A stretch of 29,589 nucleotides of DNA. Origin: JAWPMT01 sp964653795 (GTDB taxonomy: Bacteria; Bacteroidota; Bacteroidia; Cytophagales; Cyclobacteriaceae). Position 1 is the stretch's first letter, and each line of letters starts with the position of its first letter. Both the position numbers and the translations under genes were made by a program. Shown in pieces: positions 24,242 through 29,589 of this stretch. Where the stretch lies: contig CAZZHO010000041.1 in NCBI GenBank assembly GCA_964653795.1, positions 1-29,589 on the forward strand, read 5' to 3'. Below the pieces are notes generated by a model. That model made no database searches, was not told the DNA's origin, and saw only the letters and a list, made by a program, of their open reading frames with translations.

Positions 24242-26864
24242 CTCGAAGGGCTTTCACCGGATTTGCAATTGAGACTTTATATGTTTTTAAGAATACCGAA
24301 GCTGCTGCTACAAATACTACTGTTATGCATGGTAGGATAAACAGCCATATCGAAGTATCCATGGCGTTCGCAAATCCATCTAGCCATGTGTCAATGACAT
24401 AATAGGTCACCGGTAGTGCGAAAATGAGACTGATTCCCACCAATCCCAGAAAGCTTCTGGATATGAGGAAGATCAACTGCGCTACACTCGCGCCCAATAC
24501 CTTTCTTACTCCTATTTCTTTTGCTCTTTTTGTCGCGGTGAAACTAGCTAAGCCGAATAGCCCCAGGCAGGAGATGATGATGGCGAAAATGGTGAGTACC
24601 GTGAATACCTGTTGGAACTGAGCATCCTGTTGAAATTGGTTATCAAATTTTGTATCCAAAAAGAATGCATCAAAGGGATTATTCGGGAATGTTCTTTCAT
24701 ATACGCTCTCCAAGGCAGCCATCTGTTCTTTTGGAGTGCCAGAAGTGGCTTTTACACTGAATAGACTCCATGAACCTGGGTGGTAAATGAAAATAATCGG
24801 AATATGTGGCTCTTTAGGGCTGAATTGGTGAAAGTCCTTCACGATTCCGGCAATTCTAGGTGTGTTGCCCCACAGTTTGATCTCTTCACCCAATGCTTCT
24901 TCAGGAGATGCATAGCCCCACACTTTTAGTGCTTGCTCATTGACAAGCACCTTGTCAAAAAGCTTTCCAGGTCCCATTTTGTCTCCTGCTTCCATCTCCA
25001 TTTCCATAGTTTCAATGAAATCCTCGTCTATTGAATAGATATAGAAGTTGTTGTTTCTTTCTTCAGTGGCAGAAACTGGATTGATGCCTGTGGTGGTGCC
25101 CATTTGGTGAGAAGGCATACCAGGCACACAACTAGAGACACCTGCTGTGGTGAAAAGTGAGTGACTCAAAATTTCGCCCTTAAAGGCTTCCATCCCTTCT
25201 TTAGTAAAGTTTTGCTTTGGTGTAGCAGTCACTAATACCCTATCAGTGTCCAACCCTAGATCCATATCTCGCATATAATCCAGTTGCCAGTTAGCAGCTA
25301 GGGTCTGAACCAAAAGGAAAGTCGTAATGGAGAATTGGACAATGACTAAGCCTTTTCTCAAAGCCACCCCGGAAGTAGAATTGGTGTATTTCCCTTTGAG
25401 GGCAGTTATTGGCTTGAAGGAGGATAAAACCAAAGCAGGTAAAAGACCTGATATCAAACTGTTAGCGACCAACAGGCCTCCCAACAAGGCCCAAAAGAAA
25501 GTGTCATTCAAAAACTGAAAGTTGTCATGTAGCTGGGCAATTTGCTTGAACTGCGGAAGGAATATGGACATCAGCGCCACTGCAATGGCTCCGGCCGTGA
25601 TGTTGATTAAAAAGGACTCAGCCAGGAATTGGTTTCTCAATTGCGTTTTAGTAGAACCAAGTACTTTACGAATCCCGACTTCTTTCGCTCTATCCAGCGC
25701 TTTGGAAGTGGAGAGGTTGATGTAGTTCACCAAGGCGATAATAATGACCAGAATGGCCACTCCGAGTAAGAACATCACAGAGTTGTAATCGCCATTTGTT
25801 TCGGGCTCAAAAGATTTATGAGAGAAGAGGTGAATGTCCTTCATAGGTTGGGCAATGGCTCTTTCTTCTTCTAGCAATTCGAGACTATGTAATTCTTCAT
25901 TGAAAGCGACCAGATTAGCTTGGAATTTGCCAAAGTCAGTATTCTCATGTAGCAGTAAATAAGCGAAGGTGTTATTACCTCCCCAGTTATCATCTTTTTC
26001 ACCATAAGCGGCTTTCATGGTTTCGAATGAGATGAGCATATTAAACTTTAGGTGCGTATTGGCAGGAGAATCCTCAATAACCCCAACTACTTTGAATGGT
26101 GCTTCTACATCAGATAGTCTTAGTGTTTTTCCTACTACATCTTCTTCACCATATAATCTTTTGGCCTGGGAGACAGTTAACACTGCTTCATAAGGGGCCT
26201 GAAAGGCGGTTGTCACATCACCGTGAATAAATGGATAATTGAACATCGAGAAGAAAGAGGGGTCTGCAGCATACATTTTTGACTCAGCTATGAATCTGTC
26301 CTCGATCTGAATGTTGAGTTCGTCAATGTGGTAAGTGCGGGCATAATCCACTACCTCAGAAAATTCATCTTTCATTTTAGGGGCGAGGGGAGGGTAGGTC
26401 TCACAATCCTGATCCACCACAGTCTCTCCATCCATGTAATCAATGGTGATACGAGCGATATTTTCAGCCATTGGATTGTAGTCTTCATAGCTAAATTCAA
26501 ACCTCACGTATTGGATCATCAATAGCGCAATGGCCAAGCCACTAGAGAGTCCGAGCAGGTTGATCAAAGTATAAAGTCGCTCTCTTTTTAGAAATCGAAA
26601 GGAGGTTTTGATATCGTTTTTGAACATTCCCATTGCAGTAAGTTTTTGAGTTTTGACAAGAGGTCTTACCAGACCAGGTTTTATGAGTTTGAGTATTTCT
26701 TTGAAGAATAAAAGCTTCTTATAAGTCTTGGATTTTCCTTCATATGTTTCCCATCGTTCGTGAAGATCTCCCTCTATATGCTCTGATAACTCCGGATGGC
26801 AAAACCATCTAAAGAATTGGAGCAGTAGTCCGGGAGGTTGTTGATATTGATCTTCATCAAGCAT
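24234..26864 (-). CDS. Orphan FtsX/MacB-type ABC permease with N-terminal prefix domain (operon A, first permease after PadR-2)
   Basis: 876 residues from the ATG at 26862-26864, which gives MLDEDQ and an 8-nt overlap with the PadR-2 stop (ATGCTTGA). In-frame ATGs at 26879 and 26894 would overlap by 23 and 38 nt and break the rule followed at the other ten junctions, so the inner start is favoured. The prefix is atypical: a longer leader with QQPPG, FFRWFCHPE (C22), and IEGDLHERWE (30-39). The first extracytoplasmic domain has DYMDGETVVDQDCETY at 142-157 (C154). Coupling motifs are RAKEVGIRKVLG (E395) and RAKEIGVRKVLG (E783); it ends NPVKALRDE. It is sister to the gene at 16416-19025. As the first permease of operon A it is probably translated by coupling to PadR-2. 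Confidence 0.9.
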   Translation of the reverse strand: MLDEDQYQQPPGLLLQFFRWFCHPELSEHIEGDLHERWETYEGKSKTYKKLLFFKEILKLIKPGLVRPLVKTQKLTAMGMFKNDIKTSFRFLKRERLYTLINLLGLSSGLAIALLMIQYVRFEFSYEDYNPMAENIARITIDYMDGETVVDQDCETYPPLAPKMKDEFSEVVDYARTYHIDELNIQIEDRFIAESKMYAADPSFFSMFNYPFIHGDVTTAFQAPYEAVLTVSQAKRLYGEEDVVGKTLRLSDVEAPFKVVGVIEDSPANTHLKFNMLISFETMKAAYGEKDDNWGGNNTFAYLLLHENTDFGKFQANLVAFNEELHSLELLEEERAIAQPMKDIHLFSHKSFEPETNGDYNSVMFLLGVAILVIIIALVNYINLSTSKALDRAKEVGIRKVLGSTKTQLRNQFLAESFLINITAGAIAVALMSIFLPQFKQIAQLHDNFQFLNDTFFWALLGGLLVANSLISGLLPALVLSSFKPITALKGKYTNSTSGVALRKGLVIVQFSITTFLLVQTLAANWQLDYMRDMDLGLDTDRVLVTATPKQNFTKEGMEAFKGEILSHSLFTTAGVSSCVPGMPSHQMGTTTGINPVSATEERNNNFYIYSIDEDFIETMEMEMEAGDKMGPGKLFDKVLVNEQALKVWGYASPEEALGEEIKLWGNTPRIAGIVKDFHQFSPKEPHIPIIFIYHPGSWSLFSVKATSGTPKEQMAALESVYERTFPNNPFDAFFLDTKFDNQFQQDAQFQQVFTVLTIFAIIISCLGLFGLASFTATKRAKEIGVRKVLGASVAQLIFLISRSFLGLVGISLIFALPVTYYVIDTWLDGFANAMDTSIWLFILPCITVVFVAAASVFLKTYKVSIANPVKALRDE
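26395..26453 (-). repeat. Conserved DNA patch encoding the DYMDGETVVDQDCETY loop, copy 2
   Basis: Partner of 18574-18632, with 5 differences in 59 nt. It lies in the first extracytoplasmic domain of the first permease of operon A. Confidence 0.6.
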
Positions 26865-27192
26865 TGAATTGGAAGACATATTCTGGGATGGCATTCCACA
26901 GACCTAGTCGTTGTTCTTTCGTTTGTTGTAGAACATTCTTTCCAAGTTGTGTCAATTCGTAGAAGCGCTTTCGTTTGCCACCTCTGACCTTTGTTGCCTC
27001 GCCAAGGCGAGATTCTAAAAAGCCTTTCTTTTCCAATCGGATCAGTACCGTTTGCAGCGAGCCAATACTCACTTTGCGTTTTAGTCTGCTTTCGATTTCC
27101 TCCACAATGGCAAAGCCGTAAGCATCTTCGGCTAAGATGGCGACCGTCAACATCACGATCTCCTCAAATTCACCTAATTGATTTTTGCCCAT
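26857..27192 (-). CDS. PadR-family transcriptional regulator (PadR-2, operon A)
   Basis: 111 residues forming a PadR winged-helix domain: LGEFEEIVMLTVAIL, DAYGFAIVEEIE, VSIGSLQTVLIRLEKKGFL as the recognition region, and a wing with GGKRKRFYELT. The C terminus carries LWNAIP, like LWDAIP in PadR-1, then a short hydrophobic tail. It is clearly paralogous to PadR-1 and occupies the same place: first in an operon, ahead of a permease overlapped by 8 nt. An AAAGGAAAATG context gives it one of the few plausible ribosome-binding sequences here. The two upstream repeats differ from those of PadR-1 in the inner bases, which suggests related but separate operator specificities (inference). The inducing ligand is unknown. 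Confidence 0.93.
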   Translation of the reverse strand: MGKNQLGEFEEIVMLTVAILAEDAYGFAIVEEIESRLKRKVSIGSLQTVLIRLEKKGFLESRLGEATKVRGGKRKRFYELTQLGKNVLQQTKEQRLGLWNAIPEYVFQFNA

Positions 27193-27201
27193 TTTCCTTT
27201 A

Positions 27202-27216
27202 TACCTTAATTGTAGT
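27202..27216 (-). promoter_or_regulatory. Probable PadR-2 operator, proximal copy
   Basis: It reads ACTACAATTAAGGTA on the minus strand and is identical to 27257-27271. It ends 9 nt before the PadR-2 start codon, the same position as the proximal PadR-1 repeat. It contains TAC and GTA arms (TACAATTAAGGTA), a weak inverted repeat. The operator role is inferred. Confidence 0.58.
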
Positions 27217-27256
27217 TTTTATATGACGCGCAATTTTATGAAAGGTTTCCAATTTT

Positions 27257-27271
27257 TACCTTAATTGTAGT
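27257..27271 (-). promoter_or_regulatory. Probable PadR-2 operator, distal copy
   Basis: Identical 15-nt copy of the proximal site, 55 bp further upstream on the minus strand. The corresponding distance at PadR-1 is 46 bp, so the two layouts differ by about one helical turn, which would keep the two sites on the same face of the DNA. Confidence 0.58.
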
Positions 27272-27322
27272 AATTATTTTAATAGATCGGCTTTACAGGC
27301 TTGGAATGGGGATTTATCAAGG

Positions 27323-27339
27323 GATGTCAAAAGATGTCA
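27323..27339 (+). repeat. Tandem GATGTCA repeat, 10-bp period
   Basis: GATGTCA occurs at 27323-27329 and 27333-27339, one helical turn apart and about 58 bp before the peptidase ATG. Such spacing suits a tandemly bound activator, but with two 7-nt units it could be chance. Confidence 0.4.
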
Positions 27340-27396
27340 CAGGATCAAACAAACCATTGAGAATTGAGTCTTAATACCAAATTCAATCTACTGGTC

Positions 27397-29163
27397 ATGA
27401 AATCAAAAGTCAAAAACCTTACTCTTTTACTCAGTCTGTTCATAGCTCATTTGGGCTACAGCCAACCTACAAATGAAGTAACCTTTAGGGTGAAATTTGA
27501 TGATGTTAAGTCAATCAAAAACCCAGGAGTTAGAGGAAACCAGGCCCCTTTGACTTGGGAGAAATCATTCACTCTGACCGATGAAGATAATGATGGAGTT
27601 TATGAGGCTACTGTAGTTTTTCCGGGTGATGTCGATGAATTAGAATACAAGTTTGTTCATGGTAATAAAACGCAATGGGAGCTTTCCAGTGGTAATCGTG
27701 TCCTAACAATTACTGAGTCTTTCACGACTACAGTGAAAACTTGGAATACCCCAGATGCAGTAGATGTATTAGGTTTAAAACCATTAACGCCACAGCAATT
27801 ATTGCAGGATTTTGACATAGCAAGGAAAACTTTGGAGACTGCTCACCCCGGTCTTTACAGATACCATACAAAAGAAGAGATGGATGAAATATTTCGTGCG
27901 TTTAGAGATAGGTTTTCCAAAGAAATGACCCATGATCAGGCTTATGTTGCTTTTTCACAATTGTTAGCGAGGATTCAATGCAGCCACACATTTGCCAATT
28001 ATCACAATCAATCACCTCTTATTAAGCAAGCAGTTATTGATTTGCCAAACAAGCTTCCTTTTACGCATTTATGGCTTGAAGGTGATATGGTCATCACCAA
28101 TTCTGTAGACTTCTTAGATGGTTCCAAAGTGATCTCTATTAATGGCCAATCTGTGGGTGAGATTGAGGAAGCACTTTTGCCTATTTTGAGAAGAGATGGC
28201 AACAACCAATCTAAAAGCTTAGCGGAATTAACAGTAACAGGCTCGTATCAGTATGAGACTTTTGATGTGTACTTTCCTTTACTTTTTCCACCTGTTGAAG
28301 GCGAATTCATTGTCAAAGTCCTACAGCCGGACCTGACAGAAAAAGAATTGTCTGTAGAAGCAATTTCCAGGAAAGAACGTATCCGTGCTTTGAACGAAAA
28401 CGGTAGTGCCTTACCTATAAATGATGACGGACTTTGGAGTTTTGATATTATGGAAAATGGCATTGGATATCTAAAATTGGGAACCTTTGATGACTTTGGT
28501 TTTTCCTTTGAATGGAAGGATTTTCTTTCTGAAACTTTTAAGCAAATAAGGAAAGAAGGTGTTGATAAGCTGATTTTAGATATTAGGTGGAATGAAGGAG
28601 GACATGATGAAATAATTGGATATCTGGCTGGTTTCCTGGGAAAGAAGAATATGCAACTAGTTCGACGTGAGGACCATTTAGCTTTTGATAAAATCCCTGA
28701 AGAACTACGTCCTTATATGAGTACATGGAGTCCTCGGTTTTACGATTTGAGTTCGGAAGTGCAATCAACCTCAGAAGGCTATTTTATTTGGAAAGACCAA
28801 GAGGAGGATAAAGTACCATTACTTCCTAGAAGGTTCGAGGGAGAAGTCTATCTTTTGACCAATGGGGCCAATAGTTCTGCCTCCTTCTTTTTGGCCGAGG
28901 CTGCTAAGGAAAACAAATTGGCTACTCTAATAGGTGAGGAGACAGGGGGGAATCGAAAGGGCATTAACGGTGGTATGATGTTCTTTGTACATCTACCCAA
29001 CAGCAAGATCCATTTCGATATACCTGTTATTGGGATGTTCTCTGAGGAGTTGCCAGATGAGGGAATCGTTCCTGATTATCTGGTAAAAACCAATGCCGAG
29101 AGCATAGCGAATGGGATAGACCCTGCGCTGCAAAAGGCACTATCCCTGGCTATGGAAAATTGA
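27397..29163 (+). CDS. Secreted S41-family peptidase with N-terminal starch-binding-like domain
   Basis: 588 residues from the ATG at 27397, which begins a clear signal peptide (MKSKVKNLTLLLSLFIAHLGYSQ); an upstream in-frame TTG at 27364 would only lengthen it. Residues about 26-105 form a CBM20-like beta domain (VRGNQAPLTW, DEDNDGVYEATVVFP, LEYKFVHG, NRVL). The peptidase part follows, with CSHTF (H197) where tricorn-like S41 enzymes have their conserved histidine, a PDZ-like segment (KVISINGQSVGEI), a LILDIRWNEGG strand, and NGANSSAS with S494 as the probable nucleophile. It ends with a D-x-x-L-x-x-A tail typical of the family. The lysine that CtpA-type enzymes carry 25 residues after the serine is absent (N519), favouring the tricorn-like subgroup. 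Periplasmic or outer-surface action is likely; the substrate is unknown. It is transcribed divergently from operon A. Confidence 0.88.
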   Translation: MKSKVKNLTLLLSLFIAHLGYSQPTNEVTFRVKFDDVKSIKNPGVRGNQAPLTWEKSFTLTDEDNDGVYEATVVFPGDVDELEYKFVHGNKTQWELSSGNRVLTITESFTTTVKTWNTPDAVDVLGLKPLTPQQLLQDFDIARKTLETAHPGLYRYHTKEEMDEIFRAFRDRFSKEMTHDQAYVAFSQLLARIQCSHTFANYHNQSPLIKQAVIDLPNKLPFTHLWLEGDMVITNSVDFLDGSKVISINGQSVGEIEEALLPILRRDGNNQSKSLAELTVTGSYQYETFDVYFPLLFPPVEGEFIVKVLQPDLTEKELSVEAISRKERIRALNENGSALPINDDGLWSFDIMENGIGYLKLGTFDDFGFSFEWKDFLSETFKQIRKEGVDKLILDIRWNEGGHDEIIGYLAGFLGKKNMQLVRREDHLAFDKIPEELRPYMSTWSPRFYDLSSEVQSTSEGYFIWKDQEEDKVPLLPRRFEGEVYLLTNGANSSASFFLAEAAKENKLATLIGEETGGNRKGINGGMMFFVHLPNSKIHFDIPVIGMFSEELPDEGIVPDYLVKTNAESIANGIDPALQKALSLAMEN

Positions 29164-29164
29164 T

Positions 29165-29589
29165 TTAAGAAGTCAAGAAAGAATCAAGTCTCTCGAATAC
29201 ACAGCCCCATCCATTGTAAATGCCCATTTTTTCTTGCTCAATGCGATATGCTTCACTCGAGTGGATAACCTTAAAAGTGAATTGGGTCTCCTCTCCATGC
29301 TCTTCGAAGAGCATCTGAAGTTCCACTCCTTGGGTCATGGGTTTGAAGTCAGCGGAGGTGAGGATTCTTTCGAATTCTACTATTTCTTTATAGGTGCCTT
29401 CCGATAGAAATTCATTGCCATCTGGCATTAGCATGCTGTATTTCCAACTGCCACCAACCTGAAAGTCATGGGCCAACACCGTTGTTTCCATGCTAGGAGG
29501 TCCCCACCATTGACTGATATGTTGAGGGTTGGTCCATGCTTCCCATACCAGCTTGATTGGCGCTTTAAAAGTTCTTTCCATGGTGACTA
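29165..29589 (-). CDS. SRPBCC / AHSA1-like domain protein, N-terminal end cut by the window edge
   Basis: About 140 residues are visible. The sequence (ERTFKAPIKLVWEAWTNPQH, then QWWGPP, VGGSWKYSML, EGTYKEIVEFERI and GWGCVFERLDSFL at the end) is the helix-grip fold of the activator-of-Hsp90-ATPase-like (AHSA1) branch of SRPBCC proteins, which bind hydrophobic ligands. An ATG at 29579-29581 could start it, but the frame stays open to the edge (preceding codons GTC ACC), and homologous proteins usually have a few residues such as ITVTR before this point. The true start is therefore probably outside the window. Its stop is one base from the stop of the convergent peptidase gene. The ligand and role are unknown. 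Confidence 0.85.
   Translation of the reverse strand, partial: VTMERTFKAPIKLVWEAWTNPQHISQWWGPPSMETTVLAHDFQVGGSWKYSMLMPDGNEFLSEGTYKEIVEFERILTSADFKPMTQGVELQMLFEEHGEETQFTFKVIHSSEAYRIEQEKMGIYNGWGCVFERLDSFLTS

Larger units (their letters stand above)
27193..27396. promoter_or_regulatory. Divergent intergenic region between operon A and the S41 peptidase gene
   Basis: This 204-bp region is the largest non-coding stretch in the window. It must hold the operon A promoter (minus strand) and probably the peptidase promoter (plus strand). It contains two PadR-2 operator-like repeats in its left third and a GATGTCA direct repeat near its right end. On the minus strand TAAAATTG, between the two operator copies, is one mismatch from the Bacteroidota -7 consensus TAnnTTTG, but no TTG lies at the usual spacing upstream, so the promoter call is weak. 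No small gene or terminator hairpin was seen. Confidence 0.6.

Noticed and set aside
596..26525. Many plus-strand open frames of 60-210 codons inside the permease genes (for example 596-1189, 3978-4457, 16408-16809, 17269-17907)
   Set aside because: They lie opposite long conserved minus-strand genes, recur at the same relative places (opposite the coupling-helix motif) and have no recognisable domains; they are reverse-strand shadows of conserved codons.
1..27192. Complete MacAB-TolC or LolCDE export system
   Set aside because: No ATPase, membrane-fusion or outer-membrane gene is present; every large gene is a permease of the same prefix family.
1..27192. Insertion sequence or transposon driving the gene expansion
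   Set aside because: No transposase, terminal inverted repeats or target-site duplications were seen; homology between gene starts is enough to explain tandem expansion.
27364..27396. TTG start of the S41 peptidase at 27364
   Set aside because: The ATG at 27397 directly begins a normal signal peptide; the 11 extra residues would precede it without adding any feature.

Overview
The window looks like a chromosomal segment of a Bacteroidota bacterium, most likely a marine or soil Cytophagales-type organism. The support is moderate-to-low G+C by eye, genes that mostly lack clear Shine-Dalgarno sequences, and protein families typical of that phylum: long MacB/FtsX-type permeases with two fused units, short PadR regulators, an S41 peptidase with a starch-binding-like domain, and an AHSA1-type SRPBCC protein. 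The genus cannot be fixed from the sequence alone.

Positions 1 to 27192 are almost entirely one structure on the minus strand: eleven tandem paralogous membrane proteins (the leftmost cut by the window edge) in two back-to-back operons. Reading in the direction of transcription, operon A is PadR-2 (26857-27192) followed by seven permeases ending at 8559. Operon B is PadR-1 (8101-8454) followed by four permeases running off the left edge. Each full permease is about 860-890 residues: a cytoplasmic prefix of about 75 residues with invariant FRW[FY]C and IEGDL motifs, then two fused FtsX/MacB units, each with an extracytoplasmic domain and four membrane segments. No ATPase or other ABC-transporter partner is encoded here, so these are orphan permeases.

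Three features make the array unusual. First, all eleven internal junctions, including both PadR/permease junctions, are 8-nt overlaps of the form ATGNNTRA; this rule also corrects two start codons. Second, the prefix type follows the operon while the membrane bodies pair up across operons, and two adjacent genes have nearly identical first 89 nt. Both point to recombination at gene starts. Third, both PadR genes are preceded by two copies of a direct repeat sharing ACTACAAWTARG, at equivalent positions, which are probable operators.

Right of the array is a 204-bp divergent intergenic region, then a secreted S41-family peptidase with an N-terminal carbohydrate-binding-like domain (27397-29163, plus strand). 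An SRPBCC/AHSA1 protein (29165 to the window edge, minus strand) converges on it with one base between the stops. No RNA gene, CRISPR array, insertion sequence or origin was seen, and no gene-free stretch exceeds 204 bp.

A working model, which is inference: PadR repressors control two banks of alternative permeases that share an ATPase encoded elsewhere and respond to membrane or envelope insults. The prefix may be an operon-specific docking or regulatory module.
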